Source: Bacillus sp. OV322 (GTDB lineage: Bacteria; Bacillota; Bacilli; Bacillales; DSM-1321). Taken from it: a DNA stretch of 64,000 bases. The number at the start of each line of letters is the position of its first letter. Position 1 is the first letter of the stretch. The stretch is from contig NZ_FOMA01000001.1 of the NCBI RefSeq assembly GCF_900112495.1, forward strand, positions 558,001-622,000, written 5' to 3'. The notes under the pieces are model-generated. The model searched no databases. It was not told where the DNA came from and saw only the letters and a program-made list of their open reading frames with translations. The position numbers and the translations under genes are program-made. Of the stretch, positions 38,545-47,748 are shown piece by piece.

Positions 38545-40416
38545 GTGAGTACGCACGCTAAGAAAAAAGGATTTGGCGCAACGATTTGGGATTTCCTTAC
38601 AACAGTTGACCATAAGAAAATCGCCATATTATACCTTATTACAGGCGGACTGTTCTTTGTAGTCGGCGGACTGGAAGCAATGTTTATAAGAATTCAGCTT
38701 GCAGTGCCGAATAATGACTTCGTAAGTGCAGGCTTATATAATGAAATTATAACGATGCACGGCACAACAATGATTTTCCTTGCGGCCATGCCGCTGATTT
38801 TTGCGATGATGAATGCAGTTGTTCCTCTGCAGATAGGTGCGAGGGATGTCGCATTTCCATATGTGAATTCGCTTGGATTTTGGCTATTCTTCTTTGGAGG
38901 CGTTTTCCTGAACCTATCCTGGTTTTTTGGAAAAGCGCCGGATGCAGGATGGACGTCATATGCATCCCTCGCCATGAACTCTCCTGGACATGGAGTTGAT
39001 TTTTATATACTCGGACTGCAGATTTCGGGATTTGGAACATTAATAGCGGGAGTCAATTTTCTCGTTACCATCATTAACATGCGTGCACCAGGCATGACTT
39101 ATATGCGGATGCCGCTTTTGACCTGGTCGACATTCGTGGTTTCGGCATTAATTCTTTTTGCTTTCCCTCCTTTGACAGTAGGGTTAACGCTAATGATGTT
39201 CGACCGGATGTTCGGGGCTAATTTCTTTGAAGTAGCAGCTGGAGGGAATACGATAATCTGGGAGCATCTTTTCTGGATATTCGGCCATCCTGAAGTATAT
39301 ATTCTCATTCTGCCTGCGTTTGGTATTTTCTCTGAAATATTCGCAACATTCTCAAGGAAAAGATTATTCGGATATTCTTCAATGGTATTCGCTACCGTTT
39401 TAATTGGTTTCCTTGGTTTCATGGTATGGGCTCACCATATGTTTACGGTAGGACTGGGCCCGATTGCGAATGCCATATTTGCGGTTGCAACAATGGCTAT
39501 TGCTGTCCCTACAGGCATCAAGATCTTCAACTGGATCTTTACCATGTGGGGCGGCAGTGTAAAGTTCACAACGCCAATGCTTTACGCTGTCTCATTTATT
39601 CCTACTTTTACAATGGGAGGAGTAACAGGCATCATGCTTGCCGCTGCTCCAGCAGATTATCAGTATCATGACAGTTATTTTGTTGTAGCACATTTCCATT
39701 ATGTAATTGTAGGCGGAGTAGTTTTAGGCTTGCTTGCGGGAATAACCTTTTACTGGCCAAAAATGTTCGGAACAATTTTAAACGAAGCTCTCGGGAAAAT
39801 TTCGTTCTGGTTTTTCCTGATAGGTTTCCACTTAACATTCTTTGTTCAGCATTTTTTAGGACTCATGGGGATGCCTCGCCGTGTGTTTACCTATCTGCCT
39901 GGCCAAGGTTTCGAGACGGCCAATATGATAAGTACAGTGGGAGCATTTTTAATGGCAATCGGAGTACTGGTAATGCTTGTCAATATTGTTATGACGTCTG
40001 TTAAAAATGAAAAAGTAGGAAATGACCCTTGGGGAGATGGGCGCACGCTTGAATGGTCCATTCCTTCACCGCCGCCATTTTATAATTTCAAACAAACGCC
40101 GCTTGTCCGCGGACTAGATGCCTTTTGGATTGAAAAAATGGAAGGGAAGAATACTTATACACCTGCAGAGCCGCTGGGTGATATCCATATGCCTAACTCA
40201 TCCATTCTGCCTGTGACCACTTCACTTGGTCTGTTTGTTGCAGCTTTCGGTGCGATGTATCATGCTGATAAAGCAACTTGGGCAATACCTGTAATCATCC
40301 TTGGCCTTGCGATTACATTTGGATCCATGCTTCTCCGATCAGTGATCGATGACCATGGTTTCCATATTCATAAAGAGGATTTGCTAGAGGATGAAGATAA
40401 GGGGGTAAAGGCGTAA
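38545..40416 (+). CDS. ctaD: caa3 cytochrome c oxidase subunit I
   Basis: 623-residue heme-copper oxidase core with 12-14 helices. Heme a and a3 ligands and CuB: MHGTTMIF, WIFGHPEVYILILPAFG (with the cross-linked His-Tyr), AHHMFTVG, and DSYFVVAHFHYVIVGG. It is the proton-pumping A-type. Starts at GTG 38545 and overlaps ctaE by one base (TAATG). Confidence 0.98.
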   Translation: MSTHAKKKGFGATIWDFLTTVDHKKIAILYLITGGLFFVVGGLEAMFIRIQLAVPNNDFVSAGLYNEIITMHGTTMIFLAAMPLIFAMMNAVVPLQIGARDVAFPYVNSLGFWLFFFGGVFLNLSWFFGKAPDAGWTSYASLAMNSPGHGVDFYILGLQISGFGTLIAGVNFLVTIINMRAPGMTYMRMPLLTWSTFVVSALILFAFPPLTVGLTLMMFDRMFGANFFEVAAGGNTIIWEHLFWIFGHPEVYILILPAFGIFSEIFATFSRKRLFGYSSMVFATVLIGFLGFMVWAHHMFTVGLGPIANAIFAVATMAIAVPTGIKIFNWIFTMWGGSVKFTTPMLYAVSFIPTFTMGGVTGIMLAAAPADYQYHDSYFVVAHFHYVIVGGVVLGLLAGITFYWPKMFGTILNEALGKISFWFFLIGFHLTFFVQHFLGLMGMPRRVFTYLPGQGFETANMISTVGAFLMAIGVLVMLVNIVMTSVKNEKVGNDPWGDGRTLEWSIPSPPPFYNFKQTPLVRGLDAFWIEKMEGKNTYTPAEPLGDIHMPNSSILPVTTSLGLFVAAFGAMYHADKATWAIPVIILGLAITFGSMLLRSVIDDHGFHIHKEDLLEDEDKGVKA

Positions 40417-41045
40417 TGCATGCAGATGAAAAATTCACTGACATAACCTGGCCAGCTGCTCCAGAAAAAGCCACTCTTGAAGGAAAAAATAAGTTTTTGG
40501 GGTTTTGGCTGTTTCTAGGCGGCGAGACTGTATTATTTGCTTCTTTATTTGCCACTTATCTTGCTTTGAAGGACAAAGTTCCGAATGATGGTGCTGCCCT
40601 TGCAAAAGATTTATTTGAATTGCCTTTAACATTTGTTGCCACAATGCTTTTGCTTACAAGCTCTTTGACTAGCGTTTATGCAATTTTTCATATGAAGAAC
40701 CGGGATTTCAGTAAAATGCAATCCTGGCTTGTGGTAACAGTTTTGCTCGGCTTTGGATTCCTCGGACTGGAAGTGTATGAATTTAATCACTATGTTCATG
40801 AATTCCATCATACGTTTACAAGCAGTGCATTTGGATCTGCCTTCTATACGCTTGTAGGATTTCATGGAGGCCACGTTGCCTTTGGTCTAATGTGGTTTTT
40901 ATCCTTAATGCTGAGAAATGCAAAAAGAGGACTCAATTTATATAATGCGCCTAAATTTTATATTGCAAGCCTGTATTGGCATTTTATTGATGTAGTATGG
41001 GTATTTATCTTTACAGTTGTATATCTAATGGGAATGGTGGGATAA
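40416..41045 (+). CDS. ctaE: caa3 oxidase subunit III
   Basis: 209-residue subunit III with five helices. Conserved GFWLFLGGETVLFASLFATYLA opening (note the acidic residue) and the YWHFIDVVWVFIF end. Lipid-binding subunit that stabilises subunit I. It starts on the last base of ctaD's stop and is followed by ctaF after four bases. Confidence 0.96.
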   Translation: MHADEKFTDITWPAAPEKATLEGKNKFLGFWLFLGGETVLFASLFATYLALKDKVPNDGAALAKDLFELPLTFVATMLLLTSSLTSVYAIFHMKNRDFSKMQSWLVVTVLLGFGFLGLEVYEFNHYVHEFHHTFTSSAFGSAFYTLVGFHGGHVAFGLMWFLSLMLRNAKRGLNLYNAPKFYIASLYWHFIDVVWVFIFTVVYLMGMVG

Positions 41046-41049
41046 ACTG

Positions 41050-41385
41050 ATGGCGAATGATCAATCAAATTCAGCTAACCCTAATGTGAATTTAACGTAT
41101 CGCCGCAAAAAAAATGCTGAGGAAATGAAGCATCAGCTTATTACTTTTACGCTCATGATTTTCCTTACTCTAATCGCTTTTTTTGCAGTGAAGTATGACG
41201 GTTTTTCACATTGGTTCACTAAGCCATTTATTTTGCTTCTGGCTGTTGTACAGGTAATATTTCAATTGTATTATTTCATGCATATGAAGCATAAGGGCCA
41301 CGAAACGATAACCATATTTATATATGCAGGGTTAGCGGTGGGGTCCATTGCCATACTAACGTTCCTGACTATTGTCTGGATTTGA
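41050..41385 (+). CDS. ctaF: caa3 oxidase subunit IV
   Basis: 111-residue small subunit with three helices. The N-terminus NPNVNLTYRRKKNAEEMKHQ and FYFMHMKHKGHE-like loop (YYFMHMKHKGHETI) fit the Bacillus subunit IV family. GTGGGATAA precedes the ATG. Followed by a hairpin terminator, so ctaG may be on a separate or read-through transcript. Confidence 0.93.
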   Translation: MANDQSNSANPNVNLTYRRKKNAEEMKHQLITFTLMIFLTLIAFFAVKYDGFSHWFTKPFILLLAVVQVIFQLYYFMHMKHKGHETITIFIYAGLAVGSIAILTFLTIVWI

Positions 41386-41395
41386 TTTTATAAGG

Positions 41396-41425
41396 AAAAT
41401 CGGCTGAAATTGAGCCGGTTTTTCT
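41396..41425 (+). terminator. Terminator after ctaF
   Basis: Stem AAAATCGGCT / AGCCGGTTTTT with loop GAAATTG. Confidence 0.8.
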
Positions 41426-41501
41426 ATATATATCACCGAAAACAGCACCTGACAAAACGGGTAAAAGGGACTGGCAGCAAATGTGTTAAAGGGGTGATTG
41501 T

Positions 41502-42401
41502 ATGTCAATTGATATATTTGGTTTTCAGGCCTTGTGGAGTCCATACTTTTTTGCATCTTTGATCATCTTAACTGTTGGTTACTTGTTATTGGTCACGAAG
41601 TATAGATATGTATTCGCGGGAAACGCACCAGTGCCTGCAGGACAAAATTTGATCTTTTCTGTAACGATGCTGCTGCTGTATATAATAAAAGGGTCGCCGG
41701 TTGACCTGCTTGGGCATATTATGTTCAGTGTCCATATGTCACAGATGGCTATCCTTTATCTCGTGATTGCTCCATTATTTATTATTAGCATTCCCGGCTG
41801 GCTTTTTAGATGGCTGTTTTCCATGAAGGGCTTGGATACTATTTTTAATTTCTTTACGGTTCCTTTGATTGCTCTGATTGTTTTTAACGGGCTTTTTTCT
41901 TTCTATCACATCCCTTTGATATTTGACTTTATCAAGGTGAACATGTGGCTGCACAGTACGTATACTATAGTCCTGTTTATTGCCGCCATATTCATGTGGT
42001 TTCCATTATTGAATACACTGCCGGAAAGAGAAAGTCTTTCAGGGCTAAAGAAAGTCGGATATATTTTCGGCAGCGCCATTTTGCTGACACCGGCTTGTGC
42101 GCTTATTATTTTTGCGGATCACCCGATTTACCATACATTTTCCAATCCGCAAGCATGGTCGAGTGCCATGGCGCTCTGTGTTCCATCTTCTGCTTTATCA
42201 GGAATCCAGTTAAGCGGGCCGGAGCTTTTCAATGGACTTCCTTTGCTTGAGGATCAGCAGCTCGGAGGGGTCCTAATGAAAATTATTCAGGAAATTGTGT
42301 ATGGCATCTTGTTAGGGTATATCTTCTTTTCCTGGTACCGGCAGGAAAATGGAGAATCAAAAAAAATTGATCCCGCTTTAGATTTTGATTTTGTGAAATG
42401 A
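41502..42401 (+). CDS. ctaG: Cytochrome oxidase assembly factor CtaG
   Basis: 299-residue membrane protein of the caa3_CtaG family with seven helices. The HMLF-like HIMFSVHMSQMAILYLVIAP segment and the final YGILLGYIFFSWYRQE are typical. In B. subtilis it is required for active caa3 oxidase, probably for CuB delivery. RBS AAGGGGTG. Ends at a strong hairpin. Confidence 0.95.
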   Translation: MSIDIFGFQALWSPYFFASLIILTVGYLLLVTKYRYVFAGNAPVPAGQNLIFSVTMLLLYIIKGSPVDLLGHIMFSVHMSQMAILYLVIAPLFIISIPGWLFRWLFSMKGLDTIFNFFTVPLIALIVFNGLFSFYHIPLIFDFIKVNMWLHSTYTIVLFIAAIFMWFPLLNTLPERESLSGLKKVGYIFGSAILLTPACALIIFADHPIYHTFSNPQAWSSAMALCVPSSALSGIQLSGPELFNGLPLLEDQQLGGVLMKIIQEIVYGILLGYIFFSWYRQENGESKKIDPALDFDFVK

Positions 42402-42441
42402 AAATATGGCATTCTGCTTGATGCGGGATGCCATATTTTTT
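42401..42441 (+). terminator. Terminator after ctaG
   Basis: Stem AAAATATGGCAT / ATGCCATATTTTTT directly after the stop. Confidence 0.9.
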
Positions 42442-42553
42442 GCGGAAAAGTGAGCGTTCTGTTACGAAAGGGGGAGTATTATATTGTATTTTAACAAAAC
42501 GTTTTATAAAATGAATGAGATGAATATAAATAGAGAGGGCGTTTAACTATCCT

Positions 42554-43018
42554 ATGTCTTTACCAATTCTCCCTACAATCAGCACCGCTTTTATCGTATT
42601 AAGTGCAATCATGATTGCAATCGGCTGGTACCTGATTAAGCAGCGCAACATTGAAGCGCATAAAAAGGCCATGGTCACTGGTGCTGTATTCGCGCTGATT
42701 TTCTTTTTGATTTATGCGACCCGCACAGTTTTCATTGGAAATACTGCCTTTGGCGGTCCGGATAAAATTAAAGTATATTATACAATTTTTTTAATCTTCC
42801 ATATTACCCTCGCAACCACTGGAGGAGTTTTTGGGATTGTGACCCTGGCACTTGCGTATAATAAAAAATTTGCTAAACACAGGAAAATTGGCCCGGTTAC
42901 CAGCATCATCTGGTTTTTTACCGCTATTACTGGAGTAGCTGTTTATCTGCTTTTGTATGTGTTTTATAAAGGCGGAGATACAACATCTGTCATAAAAGCC
43001 ATTTTGGGCAATATGTAA
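42554..43018 (+). CDS. ctaM: DUF420 membrane protein (CtaM/YozB-like)
   Basis: 154 residues, four to five helices, DUF420 family. Conserved histidines in NIEAHKKAM, FHITLATTGG and KFAKHRKIG may bind metal or heme. In Staphylococcus aureus the homologue CtaM is needed for active oxidase; B. subtilis YozB is similar. Its place after ctaG supports an oxidase assembly role. Terminator follows. Confidence 0.88.
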   Translation: MSLPILPTISTAFIVLSAIMIAIGWYLIKQRNIEAHKKAMVTGAVFALIFFLIYATRTVFIGNTAFGGPDKIKVYYTIFLIFHITLATTGGVFGIVTLALAYNKKFAKHRKIGPVTSIIWFFTAITGVAVYLLLYVFYKGGDTTSVIKAILGNM

Positions 43019-43024
43019 ACAAAA

Positions 43025-43061
43025 CAAAAAAATCCTGGTCTTGCTGACCAGGGTTTTTTTT
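43025..43061. terminator. Terminator after ctaM
   Basis: Stem AAAAATCCTGGTC / GACCAGGGTTTTTTTT with loop TTGCT. Confidence 0.85.
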
Positions 43062-43116
43062 GCTTTCTTATGCCAAAACCATGGATATTCTCCTTGTTTT
43101 CGGCAGTGCTATTATA

Positions 43117-43479
43117 TTATAGTCCGTTAAACTCATCCAGTTCAGCCTTGACTGCAGCAAGGGTTTTTTCACATTGCTTAATAAGTGAAGCGGGAAAGTG
43201 CTCTCCTTCTCCATACTCAAGGCCATGAGGGTAATAGTGCTTGCCTAACAAAGGAACCAATAGTTTAATAACAGCTTTATGGGAGCCTACGTCTCCTTCA
43301 ACAGAGTAGCCCTGGACACGAAGGTAAAAAACGCCTTCCTGTAATTCGAATTTCCGGTCATAATTTACTCTTTCATAATCCCATTGCTCAGCTCTCACTA
43401 AACCGTGGCTGTTCATTACATCATCTAGCCTATTTAACTCTGCTGTTAATTGATTAAAACCATAGCTTTCAAATTTCAC
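43117..43479 (-). CDS. ylbA: YlbA (YugN-like family)
   Basis: 120-residue soluble protein of the YugN-like family (QWDYERVNYDRKFEL and VFYLRVQGYSVEGDVG). Starts at GTG 43479 with GGAGGG eight bases upstream. Function unknown. B. subtilis has ylbB (CBS domains) next, which is not present here. Confidence 0.88.
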   Translation of the reverse strand: MKFESYGFNQLTAELNRLDDVMNSHGLVRAEQWDYERVNYDRKFELQEGVFYLRVQGYSVEGDVGSHKAVIKLLVPLLGKHYYPHGLEYGEGEHFPASLIKQCEKTLAAVKAELDEFNGL

Positions 43480-44099
43480 TTCAATTACCCTCCTAATAAG
43501 TTGAAAATTATCAATTTCATACTGATATATGATTTGCCGGGGGCTGGTGCTCTGAAGCCGGGGGAATCATTGTCCTGGAAATATCCCTGCGGCAGAAGTC
43601 TAAAATATGAAATTGAATCGATAGAATGACAAAACAAATTATGGAATACTATATGAATAAAATATATAAAATTCCCAAAAATGTTTGCGGTTACAGATTG
43701 TTCTATATTTTTATAATAGTATGAAATTAACTAAGTTGCAATTAGTTCATCCATTGTTATGGATGTAATCGAAAAAACGGCAGGATTTCCTTCATGAATT
43801 CTTAATATTCAGCACGATGTTTTATAAGTATGATTTATATTATTCATAAAAAAACAATGCTATAATAAAAAAAACCTTTAGTGTCAGGCAATTGGTGCTG
43901 ATTCTAGACTGTTTCGGAATTTCTTTACTTTCTAGAGCCATTCAGCAAGAAAATACGCTTTTTATTTTGAATGCGTTTTTAAAAATTCTGCACCAAGCTT
44001 TTTTAAGGAAAACTAATACGCATTCTATTGCGGTGCTTCTAATATCCTCTAAGTTTGCAACCCTGATTCCATTAAGAGAAAGAGAGGGGGAGGAATCCT
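43480..44099. other. Gene-free stretch between ylbA and ylbC
   Basis: 620 AT-rich bases. A TATAAT at 43861-43866 with a poor -35 may start the ylbC transcript, giving a leader of about 230 nt. A hairpin CATCCAT / ATGGATG lies at 43751-43768. An open frame at 43892-44176 has no ribosome site and no recognisable product. No trace of ylbB is seen. Confidence 0.45.
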
Positions 44100-45167
44100 C
44101 TGCGTACACTTGCAAAAATTTTCATTTTAGTGATTTTGTTTTTTTTGATAGGCATATATCTCAATATTGGAAATGACAGCGGGAAAAACCCCGTTCTATA
44201 CGGAAAAAATGATGTAAATCCTAAAGAAGACAGTCAAACCATCAAGGAAAAAAATAAACATGAAGAAAGCGGGAGTTTAAAGCAGCCTCGTGAGGGAATT
44301 GCCTCTATTATTGGCAAACCTGCATCCCGTGCACTGAAAACATATGGCAAGCCTGCGAGGGTTGATCTTTCTGCGTTTGGTTATGAGTGGTGGATTTATA
44401 ATAAGGAAAGAAAGCATTATTTTCAGCTGGCGGTGGAGAATGGGAAGGTCATATCTGCATATGGGCTTGGCAGCAGGGTTAACGTGATGCCATTTAAAAT
44501 CGGACAGCCGATAGATGAATTATATTCAAGCCTTTTTTTCGAGACCTCGGTTAATATTAATGAAAAAGGCAGTTCATACCGATTTGAACTATCGGAGGAA
44601 GATATGAATATGCGCCCACTTGTTAAAATGGGAAACGTTTATGCCCAGCTTTATCTTGATAAGTTTACCGGTACGGTATCGAGCATCCGTTTTTTAAATG
44701 AAGATGCTTTGCTTAAAATCAGCCCTTATGAAATGACTTATCACGGTACACTCCTGAAAAATAAGGAACTGACTGATGAAGAATGGAAAAAAGTCGAACT
44801 GGGCAATAAAAAACAGATTTTTGATATTACCAATGTCATGAGGGACCGTTTTAAGCTTTCAGAGCTCAAATGGGATGAACAAATTGCAGAGGTTGCTTTT
44901 CTTCACAGCAATGATATGTCGATAGGCGATTATTTTTCGCATACTTCTCCGACAAAGGGAGATTTAACAGAAAGACTGCAAAAGGGTGATGTTACTTATC
45001 GGGCTGCTGGTGAAAACATCGCTGCCCATTATATAGATGCGATTGAAGCGATGGAGGGCTGGCTGAACAGCAAGGGGCACCGTGAAGCCCTCCTGAGCGG
45101 CGAGTTCACAGATATTGGCGTTGGAGTTTATCATAACTATTATACCCAGAATTTCATTGCAAAATAG
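44100..45167 (+). CDS. ylbC: YlbC, CAP-domain membrane-anchored protein
   Basis: 355 residues if started at CTG 44100: RTLAKIFILVILFFLIG forms an uncleaved signal anchor. Then a low-complexity linker, the CAP-associated N-terminal domain (IASIIGKPASRALKTYGKPARVDLS, about residues 65-205) and a C-terminal CAP/SCP domain (FLHSNDMSIGDYFSHTSPTKGD, GENIAAHY, GHREALLSGEFTDIGVG). GGGGGAGG lies six bases before the CTG; the first GTG (44130) falls inside the hydrophobic segment and has no ribosome site. Extracytoplasmic; ligand unknown. Confidence 0.85.
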   Translation: MRTLAKIFILVILFFLIGIYLNIGNDSGKNPVLYGKNDVNPKEDSQTIKEKNKHEESGSLKQPREGIASIIGKPASRALKTYGKPARVDLSAFGYEWWIYNKERKHYFQLAVENGKVISAYGLGSRVNVMPFKIGQPIDELYSSLFFETSVNINEKGSSYRFELSEEDMNMRPLVKMGNVYAQLYLDKFTGTVSSIRFLNEDALLKISPYEMTYHGTLLKNKELTDEEWKKVELGNKKQIFDITNVMRDRFKLSELKWDEQIAEVAFLHSNDMSIGDYFSHTSPTKGDLTERLQKGDVTYRAAGENIAAHYIDAIEAMEGWLNSKGHREALLSGEFTDIGVGVYHNYYTQNFIAK

Positions 45168-45172
45168 TGATT

Positions 45173-45209
45173 AAGGAAGTCCCGGCAGGATCGTGGGGCT
45201 TCTTTTTTT
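45173..45209 (+). terminator. Terminator of ylbC
   Basis: GAAG-CCC / GGG-CTTC stem followed by TTTTTTT. Confidence 0.75.
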
Positions 45210-45405
45210 ATCTTTGGAAGCAAAGCCGGCATGAGGAGCCATATAAGCAAATGGTTAACACACATCATATCCAGGTAAATTCAAAAAACATTCCGTGTGG
45301 TGAATGATGACTGACTGCACTGGTTCAGGAAGATGTGTTATCTTTTGCATTACGCTTGCAGCAGTCTGCTAAAAAGAGGTGCTATGCCGCAAGCGTTATG
45401 TTCTT

Positions 45406-45894
45406 TTAAACTGGTTCTGCAGCTATCATGTAAAAAGTGGCTGTGGAATGAGCGCATAATGTGCCATTTTCCAGGTATACCTTTCCTTCTAGCACCATGG
45501 TTTTGGTTCCTTTGTGAATGAAGACAGCTTTGCATGTCAGCTTATTTCCATTTGCCGGATGGAGGTAGTGAATCTGTATCTCTGCTGTTACCGCAGATTT
45601 TCCTTCCGGAAGCACAGTGTTTACGAGGGTGCCCATTGCTGTGTCTGTTAAAGTGGCAATCACTCCCCCGTGTACAATGCCAAGGTTATTATGCACTAGG
45701 CTTGAGATGGGCATGGACATGGTCAAGCTGTTTTCACCCAGCTCGCTGCTTAATTGCAGGAGCTTTGAGATGTATGTTCCATTTTGTGTTTTTCTTTCTT
45801 TTAGTCCCTTCAATAAAAAAGACAGAACTCTTAGTTCTTCCTCGTTTGCTGTTTTTGCGAGTTCCTGAAACTGCACTGATAATTGATCTTCCAT
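45406..45894 (-). CDS. PaaI-family hotdog thioesterase
   Basis: 162 residues: a helical N-terminal extension of about 45 residues and a hotdog fold with the motif NNLGIVHGGVIATLTDTAMG, which carries the acyl-CoA binding and catalytic residues of PaaI-type thioesterases. It hydrolyses some acyl- or phenylacyl-CoA; the substrate is not evident. RBS GGAGGGG before ATG 45894. Not known to me at this place in B. subtilis. Confidence 0.85.
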   Translation of the reverse strand: MEDQLSVQFQELAKTANEEELRVLSFLLKGLKERKTQNGTYISKLLQLSSELGENSLTMSMPISSLVHNNLGIVHGGVIATLTDTAMGTLVNTVLPEGKSAVTAEIQIHYLHPANGNKLTCKAVFIHKGTKTMVLEGKVYLENGTLCAHSTATFYMIAAEPV

Positions 45895-46020
45895 GAAAAC
45901 CCCTCCATATCTTATTCATTATTATATTTATTTGCATGCCTGCTTGTACAGCGGATGCACAGTTTTTACATTTTTGCATACTCTGTAGGTAGGCAAATGT
46001 CTTAAAGCGAGGTGAAAAGA

Positions 46021-46425
46021 ATGGCCAATAAACGCCGTCCATCCGTAGAACAGTTCAGGCAATTTGTCCAAAATCATCCGAAGCTAAGAACGGAAGTAAG
46101 ACAGGGCAAGTATACCTGGCAGGCTTTGTTTGAGGAATGGTATTTATTAGGTGAAGGAAACAAGCAGTGGGAAAAATATCAAGAAGGAAACACTGTTAAA
46201 GAAGAAGCATCAAACGACGAGAAATCTGATTTGATTGGAAACTTGCTTAATGTTTTTAAAGGTATGGATATAACTCAGATCCAAAAATATATTTCAAATG
46301 CAAATCAGGCTCTTGGTGCAATCCAGGGGGTCATTTCTTCTTTTCAGGGAGGAGAACAAAGTAAATCAGAAGAACCAAAAAGAGAAAATGCACGACCCAA
46401 TCCGTTTCAATTTAGAAAGGATTAG
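46021..46425 (+). CDS. ylbD: YlbD-like coat protein
   Basis: 134 residues. Begins MANKRRPSVEQFRQFVQNHPKL and contains the WQALFEEWYLLGE motif of the YlbD family, annotated as spore coat proteins. The ATG at 46021 has GCGAGGTG at good spacing; the GTG at 46012 overlaps the site. Followed after 15 bases by ylbE; the pair is conserved. Confidence 0.88.
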   Translation: MANKRRPSVEQFRQFVQNHPKLRTEVRQGKYTWQALFEEWYLLGEGNKQWEKYQEGNTVKEEASNDEKSDLIGNLLNVFKGMDITQIQKYISNANQALGAIQGVISSFQGGEQSKSEEPKRENARPNPFQFRKD

Positions 46426-46440
46426 AAAGAGGGTGATTAT

Positions 46441-46686
46441 ATGAGACAAGACATTTACAGCGTAATAGAAAAAAGCGAAGACTTAAGAAACTATCTCCGT
46501 CTGCAGCCGATTTGGTACAGAAAACTTATGAGGAACCCGCAGCTGCTTGCAAGCATGGAAACAGAAGCCACATATTTCTTTAAAAAATCCATTCCGCATC
46601 GTATTTCCAAATTTTCAGATGGAGTCCAAATTGCCTCCATGATGATGTCCATGTTCCAGGCGATGAATACACCTGGAAACAGCTAG
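46441..46686 (+). CDS. ylbE: YlbE family protein
   Basis: 81 residues with the family core EDLRNYLRLQPIWYRKLMRNP, followed by a basic and Met-rich C-terminal half. Conserved in Bacillus; function unknown. RBS AGAGGGTG. Partner of ylbD. Confidence 0.88.
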   Translation: MRQDIYSVIEKSEDLRNYLRLQPIWYRKLMRNPQLLASMETEATYFFKKSIPHRISKFSDGVQIASMMMSMFQAMNTPGNS

Positions 46687-46771
46687 CCTTTATGGAAAGG
46701 GCAGTGAATATTCACAAATGATGTGTATTTTGCTTTTTTTTGCAGAGAATAGTGCAAAGGAGGGTGAAAGA

Positions 46772-47188
46772 ATGAAAGCTATCAGATGCTCGATAATCAT
46801 GCTGCTGATTTACGCAGCATGCAGCCATATTACCACGCCGCTTTTGCAAACCATCGGATTTTCACCAAACAGCCAAGCAGCTGCACAAGCAGGGATTACT
46901 GAAATTAATAGCGACGATTTTAAAATTCACTATTATTTAAAGGGAAGCAGCATTTACGCAGAAGTTTATATGAAAAATTATACCTTCAGTGCTTCGGGAG
47001 AAAAAAAACAGGCTGAAGTTGCCGTTTATCTTGATGAAAAAAAGGTGAGAAATATGAAAACTGCCGCTTTTATCATTAAAGATATTCCTGCCGGAAAACA
47101 TAAAATAAAGATGGAAGTAGTGGATATGGCACACATGCCTACAGGATTATCTAAGGAATTTTTAGTACATATTCATTCAAGCATTTAA
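46772..47188 (+). CDS. Putative exported protein
   Basis: 138 residues with an N-terminal hydrophobic segment (about 5-17, MLLIYAACSH) that may be a signal peptide; the AAC could be a poor lipobox. The rest is beta-rich (IHYYLKGSSIYAEVYMKNYTF and KIKMEVVDMAHMPTGLSKEF), possibly one Ig-like domain. ATG 46772 follows AAGGAGGGTG. I recognise no family and know no counterpart at this place in B. subtilis. Confidence 0.7.
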   Translation: MKAIRCSIIMLLIYAACSHITTPLLQTIGFSPNSQAAAQAGITEINSDDFKIHYYLKGSSIYAEVYMKNYTFSASGEKKQAEVAVYLDEKKVRNMKTAAFIIKDIPAGKHKIKMEVVDMAHMPTGLSKEFLVHIHSSI

Positions 47189-47248
47189 TCAAAGGAATGG
47201 CATAACTTTGCCAATAATGTTAAGATAGTGGTGGAGGTGAGCTAGTTT

Positions 47249-47695
47249 ATGCTTGCTACTATTGAAAGAGCGGACATTTTGCAAAGAGCCGATGAATTGG
47301 CGCAAATGGTTATACAATCAGAGCTTGGGGAAAATTATTTTCAAAGCTTATATAATATGCGTAATGACAGTGAAGCGCAGCGGAAAATAAGGGAATTTTC
47401 TTCTCTTAAAGATTTGTATGAAGAGGTACAGAGATTCGGGAAATATCATCCTGAATATAAACGGGTGAATCTTGAAATCAGGCACTCTAAGCGTGATATG
47501 GATCTTCATCCAACCATTGCAGAATTTAAAAGAGCTGAAACAGAGCTGCAGGGTATTCTGGATGAAATGAGCCTTAAAATAGGCCAAGCCGTTTCGTTTA
47601 ACATTAAGGTTCCTTCAGGAAATCCATTTTTTGAATCACAGTCAAGCTGCGGCGGGGGCTGCGGTTCGGGAGGAAGCTGTTCCTGCTCTGCCTAG
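47249..47695 (+). CDS. ricF: RicF (YlbF), RNA-maturation/competence factor
   Basis: 148 residues. Helical YlbF/YmcA domain (about 5-125) then a C-terminal Cys/Gly-rich tail (CGGGCGSGGSCSCSA). In B. subtilis RicF, RicA and RicT form a complex with Fe-S clusters that guides RNase Y and phosphorelay activation for sporulation, competence and biofilm. The tail cysteines are the probable cluster ligands. RBS GGAGGTGAG; terminator follows. Confidence 0.95.
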   Translation: MLATIERADILQRADELAQMVIQSELGENYFQSLYNMRNDSEAQRKIREFSSLKDLYEEVQRFGKYHPEYKRVNLEIRHSKRDMDLHPTIAEFKRAETELQGILDEMSLKIGQAVSFNIKVPSGNPFFESQSSCGGGCGSGGSCSCSA

Positions 47696-47700
47696 CATGA

Positions 47701-47728
47701 AAAAGCCTGGAAACAGGCTTTTTTTTGT
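47701..47728 (+). terminator. Terminator of ricF
   Basis: Stem AAAAGCCTG / CAGGCTTTTTTTT with loop GAAA. Confidence 0.92.
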
Positions 47729-47748
47729 GCCATAATATGATGATTCTG

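Noticed and set aside
43892-44176. A 94-residue plus-strand frame before ylbC
   Set aside because: No ribosome site, overlaps the certain start region of ylbC in another frame, and its composition is that of AT-rich spacer.
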